A stretch of 64,000 nt of DNA, taken from positions 1,648,969 to 1,712,968 of the forward strand of contig KN832879.1 in NCBI GenBank assembly GCA_000827325.1, given 5' to 3'. A model generated the notes under the pieces. That model searched no databases. It was not told the origin of the DNA and was given only the letters and a program-made list of their open reading frames with translations. A program made the translations under genes and the position numbers. Of this stretch, positions 33,793 through 45,393 are shown one piece after another. How positions within the stretch are numbered: the stretch's first letter is position 1; each line of letters opens with the position of its first letter. Source of the DNA: Oidiodendron maius Zn (Eukaryota; Ascomycota; Leotiomycetes; Myxotrichaceae).

Positions 33793-35095
33793 ATCGCCAA
33801 AACCGCGATTTTTCGTGTTTTACCCCCAACCACCTTTCAACTCAACTATGCCTCGACTACCCAATACACCTAGACCACCTCTATATAAGGTATCCCCTAA
33901 TTCTAGGAGCCGAGTAGTTGCTGCTTATAAGTATAGTATTAAGTTTACTAATATCGTACAAGGTGAAAATCTTCGACCAGGAACATATCGCCAAATCGTC
34001 CTAAATACATCAATTCAGACCTCCTGTATTTCTCGACCACGCTCAGGACGCCCTGAGTTAATTACTCTATGTCTAGGCAGGCAGTTATTCAGGGCAATAG
34101 CTATTAATCTAAAGATTACTACAGCTCAATTACATGTTGCAATCGCTCCTGAGATCTTAAAGATCACGATCTACCGATATTTGAAGAAATCTAGTATCCA
34201 GAAATAGCGCTATAAAAAGAGACTACTTCTAGACGATGAAAAGGCTGCTATATATCTCCAATAGGCACTCAATTATAATAACCAGCCTCTTGAATACTAG
34301 TAACGCTAGATCTAGTCAGATAAGTACTCAATTGAGTATAGAAAAGGAGGCAAATGGGACTTTGTATACCGGAGGCAGGGTAAGTGAGGGGCATAAACTT
34401 AAGGGCTTAATTACTTATATATTATTATAGGTGAAGGTCTTATGCCTTAGGCAGTCTAAGGGGAGGGTATAAAGGGTCAAACTACTATGTTTTGGGCAGC
34501 ATTTTGGTATAGCAAGCATACTGAATTAGCCACTATACCTAGTGATCCTGTATCTGCTCGAGGGGGAGTTTCAGTATACCAGTATATCAAGGTTCTTGAG
34601 GAATATATACCAACAATACTCGAAACTAATACCTTTTTTATATATAATAATGTACGGGTATATACAGCGATATTGGTTCAGGAATGGTTTGCTAAGAGGG
34701 ATATTAATATAATAGATCATCTGCCTTTTTCACCAGATATAAACCCAATCAAGAACTTGTGGAAAATACTTAAAGCCAAGATAATTGAGTTATATCCAGA
34801 GCTTATAACCATAAATGATAATAACGCGACCAGGCAATTCTTAATTAGAGCAGTAAAGGAGGTATAAGAGCTACTTGAAGAGGAGCTCTTAAATAAGCTT
34901 GTATCAGGGATACAAAAGAGGATTGATGCACTCAAGGCTACAAGAGGATAGTACACTAAATATTAGGCGACTAGAATTGAAGGGATTTAGCTGGGCATTC
35001 GATTTATACTAATATTAGGTAGCTAGCTAGCTAATTGGTTGAGTTATAATTAATTTAATTGAGTTCAGTTACCCTGAAAAATGTGGGGGATTCGC

Positions 35096-35123
35096 TTGAA
35101 CACAGACTTTTGATAACCCACTG
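35096..35123 (-). repeat. Right terminal inverted repeat of the Tc1 element
   Basis: Reverse complement starts cagtgggttatc and matches the left repeat at 25 of 28 positions. Followed by TA at 35124-35125. Confidence 0.9.
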
Positions 35124-35281
35124 TAGGAAACATGGCTTTAACATCATCGTTTGTAGTTATTCCATGGGGAAGATTTGTCCCCCTCCGACCCGATCTGACC
35201 AAAGCAACCATGTGGGAGGAGCAAGGGAAAATGGAAACGTTCTGGGAGTTGAGTAAGGAACCAGTTAAGGACTTCATCTGA

Positions 35282-35629
35282 TAAATGTGGTTGGTACTGT
35301 ACTACGGTAGGGCGAGTTTAAGTCGGAACGTGAGGCGAAGTTCACGATCGGAGGACAATTAAGGACAGGAAGGTATTGATTGCGGGAATGGCGGAGAGCG
35401 AGCGAGTAAAATTACTGTACAGCCCAAATGACGTCCTGGACTTCATAAATTAAGTATGTAATTTGAATTTGTGGCCGTGGACATATTAGTGAACCAGCGT
35501 ATACTTTATACGAATGATATTTAGAATACTCAAAACTCCTATAGTTTATTATACTTGGTTATCATGGGCCCGTAAGCCCCTTTGGTTTATTCGAATATTA
35601 CCGTCCCATCCCGTCATAATGTAAAGGAG
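35282..35629. other. Intergenic between convergent SDR genes
   Basis: About 350 bp, AT-rich toward 35450-35600, no coding signal. It separates the SDR relic (plus) from the intact SDR gene (minus). Confidence 0.4.
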
Positions 35630-36764
35630 TTAACCGATACTACATTCAGAATCAAATACATCCAACAATCCTTTTTCCTTCAAATGTAGCTCCCGGTCCA
35701 CGAAATCCCAAATAAGCTGCCTGCACGCGGGAGAAGTCGTCTGAGGCATTGGCTCCGCAGGCCATATCCTGTTGAAATATCTCCCGCCACCTTCCCCTCC
35801 CATCTTCGTAGTCGCACACTCCTTCGCCGTCGCCGCCCTCACAATCGCGAGACTGCCCTGCTGCGGATCGACGCCAAAAACACCCACTAGCATATTCAGC
35901 AGCCTATCCAAAGGGTTTAAAGACTTGGCCTCCGCGGCTACATGGGGTGGTATCCAGATCCCTGTTTTTACGAAACCTGGGTGGATGCCATTGATGGTGA
36001 CGTGGTTCATGGTATGTGTGGAAGAGAGCTGGGATTGCAGCTCTGTAAGCCAGGTCTGAAAGTAGAGCTTGTTGTGGGAGTAGGAGCTCGGGCCGGCTGT
36101 GGTGTTTGCGTTGGATAAGTTAAAAGTCCCGAAATATTGCATGCAGGAGGTTGTGCACACGATGCGGGGATCCTCGGCGAGAGCGAGAGATGGGAGGAGG
36201 TTCATAGTAAGGTAAACATGTGCGAGGAAGTTGACCTGAGAGGCTCACTTAGCTCATATTCTGAGAGATTGCTTTTCAGGGGGTGTTATTTACCTGGTGG
36301 ACAATTTCGAATCCATCTTTAGTTTTGGTGAGTTTACCCCGCGGTGTCCTACCAATGCCAGCATTGTTGGCAAGAATATCGAGAGTACGGCCAGTAGAAA
36401 GCCAGCGTTTTGCAAATGTCTCGACGCTTGACAAATCAGTCATATCACAGGACCACCACTCAATTTTGGACGATTCATGGCCTGCTGCCTGCGCGGCGGC
36501 TATGCAGTCTGCCACTGTGATGTCTGGGTGCTTCTCGTGAGGAGGAGGCTGGCGGCATCCAAGAACGATACTTGCTCCCCATGATGCGAACTGCAAGGCG
36601 GCTTCTCTGCCAATGCCATTGTTCCCTCCCGTGATAACGATCCACTTGCCGCGGAGGTCGGCATCGGGGAGTGTAATGTGGCTACCCTCTAACCCTCGAG
36701 CTGCTTGCCAGAGGCGCCAGGGTACAGATGCATTTGGGAGTCGTGCGTTCTTGGCAGCTGCCAT
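35630..36764 (-). CDS. Short-chain dehydrogenase/reductase
   Basis: Exons 36764-36294 and 36235-35630, intron 36293-36236, 358 aa. ATG 36764 is preferred; another in-frame ATG at 36833 would add 23 residues. The Rossmann marks are VITGGNNGIGRE (cofactor loop), CDMTDLSS (adenine side) and LANNAGIG. The catalytic Ser lies in CTTSCMQYF and Tyr/Lys in SYSHNK, followed by IHPGFVKTG. It is a retinol-dehydrogenase-like NAD(P)H oxidoreductase with unknown substrate. It is intact, unlike the SDR relic that faces it tail to tail 350 bp away, and the two differ around the active site, so they are not recent copies. Confidence 0.9.
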
Positions 36765-38317
36765 TTTATATATATTACTGCTGTGATGTAGGTACGGTAT
36801 CGCAAAATTGAATCCCGTGATAAGAAAATGCAATAAAAAGTAAATTTATATCTAAGTGGTCATACACCTTGCAGATAGCTTGACAACCTTCTGATATAGA
36901 CATTGAACGTAGCAGCCTAGTGCTACCTCGGCAGTCGGGTCAATTACCCCGAGGAATGATGAATGTAAGATTATTATACATTGAGAACTACTACACGGCT
37001 GAGGTAGAAAATGTAAGGGATACGCGATGACGCGCGGCCGAGAACAGCCACATTTTGGCTAGCAGAAATTCCCACGAAAAATGACGAATCTTAGGATAGG
37101 TCGCAAAGTGCAGATGCAGTAGAAAGAGTCCTCAGCCATCAGCCATCAGCCATCAGTCCTCGCTTATCTCCACCCTCGAGATCTACAAGCTGGAGAGCTA
37201 TGGATTGATACTGTCAGCCCCAATTGAAGTCAATTTTCAAGCTCAAGCTAGGAAATATTTGGGTTTGAAATAATCAGAGCATCCAAACACGCCACAACGC
37301 GTTGAAATTGGCCTCCTTGCTAGTCGGGAAGGCGATTACCGGTTTCAGACAATTTATCGTATTACGGTAAATTATTGTACTATATATTATTTTCTGGAGG
37401 ACACTGGGTTGCTCGCACTTGCACCATTATTGCTGTATGGCGGTCGTGGAAGTAAATCTAGCATAACTACAAGTCTCCTCACCCCGATATAGGGTTTACC
37501 AGGATCTACATACTATACCAACAAACTAAGGTAAGTGCCGCTGACTGGCTATACTATATCGTCGCATTAGTAGTCTATGTCTCACTAACCGAAAATGAAA
37601 GCAAAAGAGGCGATAACAGTATCCTCGCAGCTGCAGTAGTCTTGTGCGCACACAGGATTATGGCCCATATCGGCCGCAATGATATTGGCGCATGCCTGGT
37701 CTCATTCTTACCTGGACCTAAAAAGGTGTTTGTAGCGATGTTTACAATGCGGTTGCTGTCGAAGTGCCTATCGAAGAAAGATCTGATTTTAGCCGTTTAT
37801 CCGATCCTTTCGGAAGAAACTCGGGTTGAAAATTCAAATCAGTAATCTGCACGCACGCTGGCCTGCAATCCTCTGAAAACGAAGAGCCATCCTACATCTC
37901 AAAGATGGTGACCCCCAGAATATGGACAATGAGCCCCCTCAAGAAATTACAGTCTCGATGCTGGGCTACGTCAGCTACAAAACGAAGCGAGTAGACAAAA
38001 TGGCTCCTGTGTTAGAAAACCCATGTCCAGGGGTCGTCAATCGAGCGGCTGCACCGCCACCGCAGCTCAGCCTCGTAGACGGGAATCGACTGGAGGCAGA
38101 TCAGCATGGCGCTCTGACGAAATATCTCGACCTGGGCAATCTGCGTTACGCTTATGTATAACGATTTCCCTCGATCTGCTGACAGCCGCCGTTTGACTGT
38201 GGAATGCGAAGGGTGTACGGCGTAAGCCAGCCTCACAGACAGTCTGCACGGCCGTGTGCGGAAGCCCTGCCGCCAGACGCTCGACTATGAACGCCGGACT
38301 GGGCCAGTAACGCAGCA
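36765..38317. other. Intergenic, no certain gene
   Basis: About 1.5 kb. A short tandem of catcag/ccatcag units occurs at about 37136-37160. Plus-strand frames at 37642-37845 and 37922-38161 look partly protein-like (VSMLGYVSYKTKRVD in the latter) but match no family I know and may be remnants upstream of the NLR gene. Confidence 0.35.
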
Positions 38318-41280
38318 ATGAAGTCAGTCAACATCGCCCAGGCCATTCTCGTGGCCGGGGGGACGATTGCCGTTTACCTTTGGGTCCGTAACAGATTCGC
38401 GTACTCACAGTTGGCCACGCCAATCCCGGCGGAGCACCGGCCGCTCAAAGGAACGCCCGTTCAAGATGGTCCAGCACCAGCTACACAATAAATGCAAGGT
38501 GTCTGTCTTCGTCAAGTCTACACCCCTGAGAACAAGACGAAAACAGACGTAGACATTATAGCCATCTATAGCCTCGACACGAAGTTGCTGGATATGTGGA
38601 TCTGGAGAAACCCTCGCGATCCTAATACACCTCATGTCAACTGGCTGGAGTATCTAAACATGCTTCCTGCATGGTTTCCAATGGCCTAGATCTTCACCTG
38701 CGACTGGCCAGCTAGTCTTTTTAAGGAACACAATACAATCGAGATGATAACTAAAGAGCTTGCTAGGAGCTTACTATTAGGTATTCAATCTCGACCCGGC
38801 ACAGACACTAGTCGGCCTATCCTGTTCATCGCCTCATGCCTCGGTGGTGTCATCCTGGCCCAGGCTATCGCTCTCGCTGCCCAGTCCGGAAGTGGATATA
38901 CGGCTCTATGGAGAGCGACTGGAGGAGTGGTTTTCCTGGTCACGCCGTTCAGAGGGACTGCGTTCCAGGACCTAGCTACACTCACAGTCCCTTTTTTGAA
39001 AGTTTATACCAGGCTTATAGACAAGGCGGTAACCGACCTGCTTGATAGTATAAAGGTATCGACTCCTTTTCTTCAAGATCTTGTCGGAGACTTTATGCAG
39101 GCATATCAGCAACGAGACTAGCCCTATTATTTAGCCAACTTCTACAAGACGAAAAAAGGTAACCTTTTAGGAAAGGTTATATCTAACCTGCAAGTAGCAT
39201 ACCTTTTAAAAGAACCAAAGCTGGTGAGGATAGTCCTTAGTCAAATCAATTCCCTTACTCAACTACTATTATCTAAAAGCCACCTACTAATTCCTTTCTA
39301 GTTAGTTGATACCGGCTCTACCTGTCTTGATATTGTCCTGAACCCTGTGGCCCTGGAACGGACCTATATTAAGATAAATAAATTTTGGGGCCCTGGCAAT
39401 CCAGGATTCAATACTATTACAGGGTAGATTAAGATTATTCTTTGTGATATTTGTAAGGGGCAGCCTATTGATAAAGCGGACGTTTGGATTTGTAATAAAC
39501 ACTATACTATAAAAGACCTCAAGATTGAACGACTCTCGGGCGACCTATTACTGATAGATTAGTACTATATTAATCTTGCTATTATAGAGCAGCCTTGCGA
39601 AATTGTATGCCTATCAAAAGAAGGAGATACAGTGCAATAATCTTTACCGTTTTCACTCTTTGCTTGATTGAAGGTCAAGAAACCCGATATAAGCATCGAG
39701 ATTGTATTGGTGATACTCTTCAGCCTATATAAAGCGCCCGATAGCAAGATAATATAACTAAGTCGAATCTTGATTCAAGGACAGGCAGGTATAGGGAAGA
39801 CGACTCTATATAAGAAGATAGTTTATGATTTTGTATACAGTAAGATATAGCAAGATTTGTTCAATTGCCTGCTTTGGGTACTATTATAAAATCTGAAGCG
39901 GAAAGAAAGATACTAGGTCGCTGGATACAACTTTAGCTATCTGTTTTATAATAAGTATCTCTTTTAGTACCCTAAAGGCAATACTCTCGCTAAAGTATTA
40001 TAGCATACATATAAGGACAATAAGACTAGAACTCTATTTATCCTTGATAGTCTGGATAAAGTATTATAGGACTTGGACGGCAATATATTCTCTTTCCTCT
40101 ATAAGCTCTTAAATCAGCCTAATATCATTATCATATCCTGACCCTATATAGCGCTCCTAGTAGGCATATATTATCCCGATCTCGAATTGGAAACAATTGG
40201 ATTTTATCTAGATCAAGTATAAGCCTATATCGAAAGGGCCTTTACTGATCCAGAAACAGGAATACCTGACTCGGAAAAGCCTAGCAAGGTTTAATTGTTC
40301 CTACAATACTATTAGCTTATTCAGGGTCTTGTTTAGATCCTGATTCAGCTAGATACGCTCTATTATACCTAGGATAGTCTTAGTAACAAACCAATACCAG
40401 AGACTATAACTACTATTTATAGAGCTATTAAAGAAATTTTATAGAAGAAGGATATCTTAAGATTAGAGAAGTTATATAAAGGATAGCCTATAACAAGGTC
40501 TTATATCGATAACGCTAGCCTAGACCAGATCAAGAACCTCCTTAAGGATAAGATCTATCTTCTTGAAGGCCTTGCTTTTACTAGCCTATACTACAATATT
40601 ATCGACTTTAAACCAGGGAATTGGAAAGCTATATCTAAAGAGTTTAAACTTCCTGGTTCAAAAGTCTTGCCTGACAAGACGCTTCCGTACCTCTCTTTTC
40701 TATAGATATTAGACCTATCATTAAAGGATTGCAATCGAAATTACTACTTTCTATACTTGACTTTTCAGGAGTATTTTACAGTATAGTATTTTGTATGGTA
40801 GTAGAAAGCTTAATAACTGCTTAAATGTCTAGTATTCAGAAGCGGAAAGAATAAGGAGATTGAACCTGCCAAGTTTCTTAGTAGGTATAAATACAACACT
40901 CGCTACAATATCTTGTAGTGCTTTATCGCTGGTTTGCTTGGCGTTGAGGGAGAGGAAGAGACACTCCGCTTCTTCGAGGCTATAGAGGAGGAGCCGTATG
41001 ATCTCCTTAGCCCTATATATCAACGGCTGGCTATGTACTGCTTGAGCGAACTGGTACTGCTAGAGAAGGGTTCAACGGAGCTGCAACTGGTTCAGTATAA
41101 CCTGGAAAAAAGGCTATTATAATGGCTACTCTTTGAATTCCACTTAATGAGAGTCTTACTCTTAGTGAGAGAATCAGAGTGTCCAGACCAAACTATACGT
41201 ATCGCCCTGGAAAATGATCCTAGCTGCAGAGGAATTCTATCTGAATTAAGGTATTCTTGCATATATTTATTAGAAGCCAC

Positions 41281-43310
41281 CCATGAGTTCATCGCCGCAC
41301 TGCTCAAGGACGAGGATTGGAAGGTCAGAGATGCCGCTGCTAGAGCCTTGGGGAGGCAGTCGAACCTATCCGATACAGCTATCGATTCCCTTATAGCAGC
41401 GCTCAAGGACAAGGATTGGAAGGTCGGAGTTGCTGCTGCTGAAGCCTTGGAGGGCCAATCGAACCTATCCGATACAGCCATCGATTCCCTTATAGCAGTG
41501 CTCAAGGACGAGGATTGGAAGGTCAGAGGTACCGCTGCTGAAGCCTTGGGGCGCCAGCCGAACCTATCTGATATAGCTATTGATTCCCTTATAGCAGTGC
41601 TCAAGGACGAGGATTGGAAGGTCAGATATACTGCTGCTGAAGCCTTGTGGAGCCAATTAAACCTATCTGATACAGCTATCGATTCCCTTATAGCAGTGCT
41701 TAAGGATAAGGATAAGGAGGTTGGAGATACCGCTGCTAGAGCCTTGTGGAGCCAATCTAACCTATCCAATATAGCCATCAATTCCATTATAGCAGTGCTT
41801 AAGGACAAGGATAAAGAGGCCAGAGATGCTGCTGCTGAAGCCTTAGAGAGCCAATCGAACCTATCCGATACAGCCATCGATTCCCTTATAGCAGTGCTCA
41901 AGGATGAGGATAAGGAGGTCAGAGATGCCGCTGCTGAAGCCTTGGGGGCCAATCGAACCTATCCGATACAGCCATCGATTCCCTTATAGCAGTGCTTAAG
42001 GACAAGGGTGAGGACGTCAGATATGCCGCTGCTGGAGCCTTGGGGAGGCAGTCGAACCTATCCGATACAGCCATCGATTCCCTTATAGCAGTGCTCAAGG
42101 ACAAGGATTGGAAGGTCAGAGTTACCGCTGCTGAAGCCTTGGGGTGCCAGTCGAACCTATCTGATACAGCTATCGATTCCCTATAACAGTGCTTAAGGAC
42201 AGGATGAGGACATCAGAGATGCCGCTGCTGGAGCCTTGCGCAGGCAGTCGAACCTATCTGATACAGCGATTGATTCCCTNNNNNNNNNNNNNNNNNNNNN
42301 NNNNNNNNNNNNNNNNNNNNNNNNNNNNNNNNNNNNNNNNNNNNNNNNNNNNNNNNNNNNNNNNNNNNNNNNNNNNNNNNNNNNNNNNNNNNNNNNNTCG
42401 AACCTATCCGATACAGCCATCGATTCCCTTATAGCAGTGCTTAAGGACAAGGGTGAGGACGTCAGATATGCCGCTGCTGGAGCCTTGGGGAGGCAGTCGA
42501 ACCTATCCGATACAGCCATCGATTCCCTTATAGCAGTGCTCAAGGACAAGGATTGGAAGGTCAGAGTTACCGCTGCTGAAGCCTTGGGGTGCCAGTCGAA
42601 CCTATCTGATACAGCTATCGATTCCCTTATAACAGTGCTTAAGGACGAGGATGAGGACATCAGAGATGCCGCTGCTGGAGCCTTGCGCAGGCAGTCGAAC
42701 CTATCTGATACAGCGATTGATTCCCTTATAGCAGTGCTTAAGGATAAGGATTGGAAGGTCAGAGATATCGCTATTGGAGCCTTATGGATCCACCCGAACC
42801 TATCTGATACAGCTATCGATTCCATTATAGTAGTGCTTAAGGACGAGGATTGGAAGGTTAGAGTTACCGCTGCTGAAGCCTTGGGGTGCCAATCGAACCT
42901 ATACGATACAGCCATCGATTCCCTTATAGCAGTGCTTAAGGACGAGGGTGAGGACGTCAGATATGCCGCTGCTGGAGCCTTAGGGAGACAGTCGAACCTA
43001 TCTGATACAGCTATCGATTCCCTTATAGAAGTGCTTAAGGACGAGGATGAGGAGGTCAGAGATGCCGCTGCTGAAGCCTTGCGCAGGCAGTCGAACCTAT
43101 CCGATACAGCTATCAATTCCATTATAGCAGTGCTTAAGGATAAGGATAAGGAGGTCAGATATGCCGCTGCTAGAGCCTTGGGGGGCCAGTCGAACCTATC
43201 TGATACAGCCATCAATTCCCTTATAGCAGTGCTCAAGGACGAGGATAAGGAGGTCAGAGATACAGCTGCTAGAGCCTTGGGGAGTCAGTCGAACCTATCC
43301 GATATGGTCC
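41281..43310 (+). repeat. Tandem 99-bp repeat encoding 33-residue HEAT units
   Basis: Unit consensus NLSDTAIDSLIAVLKDEDW then KVRDAAAEALGRQS. The gaacctatc mark recurs every 99 bp (for example 41362 and 41461). I count about 20 units, of which three to four may be an assembly duplicate. Alternate units carry DEDWKV, DKDKEV or DKGEDV, so variation is confined to a few positions, as in repeats kept alike by recombination. The repeats resemble PBS-lyase HEAT repeats and form the C-terminal sensor part of the NLR relic. Unlike the NACHT part, this stretch has almost no stops. Confidence 0.9.
42280..42397. other. Assembly gap of 118 N inside the HEAT array
   Basis: Unknown bases, length evidently estimated: the 99-bp register is not kept across it (gaacc at 42250 and 42400). 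The flanking sequences duplicate each other; see the findings. Confidence 0.95.
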
Positions 43311-43884
43311 TCGATGCTATAGGGTTATCGTTGGAATTCGAGAGACCGGTAAAAACCATCTGTACCACCTTTTACAATCTCCGATATATGGAATCTTTTT
43401 ATGGGATTCTGCTGTGGCGCGGTTTTAGAGAACAGCTGAGTTTGTATGTTGACGGCAATAGCGTCTGCATTGTTAACCAGCCAAGCGGACTCCGAAGAGG
43501 TCACTTTGAAGATGGAAGTCATAAGCAATTCCTAAACGAGGTTAGTAAAGGCCGCCGACTCTGGAACACCACTGGCTACGAGTTGTGGAATAGTTTTCCG
43601 GGAGAACGTGCTCAGCAAGGACCGTGATCATACAGTGTGAAGAGTCTTGTAGCAGTGTAGAATGTGGTAAAATAGTAAAGCTATATAGTAATTTCTCATA
43701 CCAATGCCCCTAAACGGGTCGTAGGTTGCGACATATTTATACTTGTCTAGGCTGTGCTCGCCGAATATTCTAGACGCTTCGATTCACTCTTAGGCATTAT
43801 CTGGAACCGAGAGAGGAAAGAAAGAAAAGATAAGAAAAGCAAAACTAACTTAAGGCAGTATAGAAGGTCATTACCAAGAACATA

Positions 43885-45393
43885 TCAGCTACAAAAAACT
43901 ACCTCGAGCAGACCCCAGGCTGTCCCTAGAAACGTCGCAACATTTGCACGTCTGAACCGTTTATCAGCTTGCATAAGGAAGCTCTCCCACTCCTGGATCA
44001 TCCCCTCTTTCGTGTTCAAGGTGACTAGCATTTGTAAATCTAGACTTGTTATCATGCGCTCTACCGATACCGGTATCACTTTGTCTCCCTTTATATTATA
44101 CTGTAGTTGTAAACAGGTCTCGTATAGGATGACTTGTGCCCTATGGCGCAACGCAGGGAGCAGTATATGGAGGATTTTAATTGCGTATTTGTTAGGCCAG
44201 TCATGTAGAATTCCCTTTAGAAAATAGACGTCTGCAATAACGGGTTGGGGATTAAAGAAGTCGTGCATCTGGAAGGTTACCTGAGACTTTAGTTCGACCA
44301 GGATATAGGCGTGGAAGGCCTGTTTGACAGTCGGTAGGTCTTAAACGACAATATTCAGACTGTAGAAGTTCTGCGCAAGTGCTACTGCTTTATAACCGGA
44401 TGCGCCGCTTACCGGGGAAACAATGTATGATTAGCCTGTAGTGAGTGATAAATAGAAGTTTATTCATCAGTATACTATATTTATGACGGTGTTCTGGATC
44501 TAACAAAGTTGCTAGCGGAGAACAACTTACATCAACTACAGTGGCTTTACCTAAACTAGCCTAATTAAAGCCCTGTCTAACTGTCTTAAAGTTTAGGTTT
44601 GATGCTCTGGAAGCAACTTGCATTGCCTTTGCAAAGCGCGGCTCTTGATAGCCTTTCTTATTGCTATCGCTATCGTTCTGTATAAATTTCTATAGTGTTA
44701 TAGGCTTGCCTTGCTGGTCCAAATATTCAAGCCTAAAGGGGGGTTCTTCCAGCTCTTCTGCCGTTTCTTGCCTCCCTATACTAAACTTTTGCAGGGCTTG
44801 GGCAGCTCCCTGCAAGCTGGTTCAACTTCTTCTATATTATATACAATCCAACTCCGGACTATAGGATTTTTGCTACGTGTGCAGTTGCGGCAGTATACAC
44901 GACGCGATTAGATCCAGGAGGAGTCTCGGCGAAAATTTTCAAGGTCATGGCATGTCGCAAGATCCGGCGCACTATGGACTCCGGCAGTAGAGTTGTGCGA
45001 GAAATATCACTCTAGCTTGCCAAGCCATTGATAGTGACAGCAGAGAAGAAGTTGAACTGGTTGAGCATATTGATAATAGCGGTGTCATGTTTGAGCTGAG
45101 TTTAATTGTCATTACGATCCCGTTGTGTTGGACGATTAGCGAGGAGAGCAACACACCACCATGCTCTGGGTGAATATGAATTCGCTGCCGCCTATCGCTA
45201 GGTGGAGCATGTCCATCAGTGATTCAGCCAGCGCCAGGCGAGCTCTTTGGATATCAGCGACGGCTGGATATTCCACTGCATTGTCTGCGGCAAACGAAGG
45301 TGCTCGTAAACCGTGACCACTTAAGTAGGAGCTGATAACATTGATTGGGACGAGATTTCGAGATCCAGTACGACACACGAGTTTTTCGTCCAT
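43885..45393 (-). pseudogene. Family 2 O-methyltransferase pseudogene
   Basis: Reading from 45393 downward, pieces of one protein appear in order. The first are YPAVADIQRARLALAESLMDML and IGGSEFIFTQS (N-terminal dimerisation helices), then NMLNQFNFFSAVTI and ESIVRRILRHAMTLKIF (winged helix). FAKAMQVASRASN and TVVDV joined by a GT-AG-like intron to SGASGYKAVALAQNF (SAM site) follow, then DLPTVKQAF, FQMHDFFNPQPV and LKGILHDWPNKYAIKIL (catalytic His region), ending at 43885. Stops such as TAG after NGLAS and TAA before DLPTV, plus frame breaks, disable it. Such enzymes methylate phenolic secondary metabolites. Its decay resembles that of the neighbouring NLR relic. Confidence 0.75.

Larger units (their letters stand above)
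33765..35123 (+). mobile_element. Tc1/mariner transposon, complete ends, dead transposase
   Basis: 1,359 bp bounded by TA on each side (33763-33764 and 35124-35125) with 28-bp terminal inverted repeats matching at 25 positions, starting CAGT. The plus-strand transposase frame starts MPRLPNTPRPPLYKVS (about 33848) and has an HTH-like region. After several TAG/TAA stops it shows FWAAFWYS, IYNNVRVYTA and LPFSPDINPIKNLW. The last two match the Tc1 catalytic blocks, but with Asn where the second Asp is expected and Lys where the Glu is expected. Both are G-to-A type changes. The stops and changes look like RIP, so the element cannot move by itself. Confidence 0.9.
33345..35281 (+). pseudogene. Short-chain dehydrogenase relic, split by a transposon in its intron
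   Basis: The frame pieces are an early part (ALSNILKAACENG, about 33345-33395), then a one-frame shift into LVVLGSCAVKIF, the catalytic YxxxK as RYGISK, and VTINPGNTRT, up to 33729. A GT at 33730 opens an intron that ends with AG at 35156. The exon 35157-35281 supplies the usual SDR tail (IIPWGRFVPLRPDL... to TGA). Element 33765-35123 lies inside this intron. Removing it and one TA leaves a 66-nt intron, normal for this genome. The Rossmann TGxxxGIG half is absent, so the gene is 5'-truncated as well as frameshifted. Confidence 0.75.
38318..43627 (+). pseudogene. NLR gene relic: alpha/beta hydrolase - NACHT - HEAT repeats
   Basis: One reading frame, starting at ATG 38318, can be followed for 5.3 kb to TGA 43625-43627 without introns. 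It is cut by roughly thirty stops, nearly all TAG or TAA, mostly between 39119 and 41125. In order: a short N-terminal hydrophobic segment (AILVAGGTIAVYLWV), then an alpha/beta-hydrolase domain (VDIIAIYSLDTK ... CDWPAS ... FIASCLGGVILAQ, with the Cys-Leu-Gly-Gly elbow typical of fungal NLRs). Next come a NACHT P-loop GQAGIGKTT (39779-39805), Walker B-like LFILDSLD, a winged-helix segment LTFQEYFTV and about 20 HEAT repeats. Fungal NLRs of this form sense non-self and can trigger cell death. The stops fit CAG/TGG to TAG, i.e. RIP-like change. The frame also breaks near 41950-42210 beside the assembly gap. Confidence 0.85.

Noticed and set aside
41092-43236. Long minus-strand ORFs (286 and 347 codons) across the HEAT array
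   Set aside because: They are periodic shadows of the 99-bp repeat; the plus-strand frame carries the HEAT pattern and continues the NLR frame.
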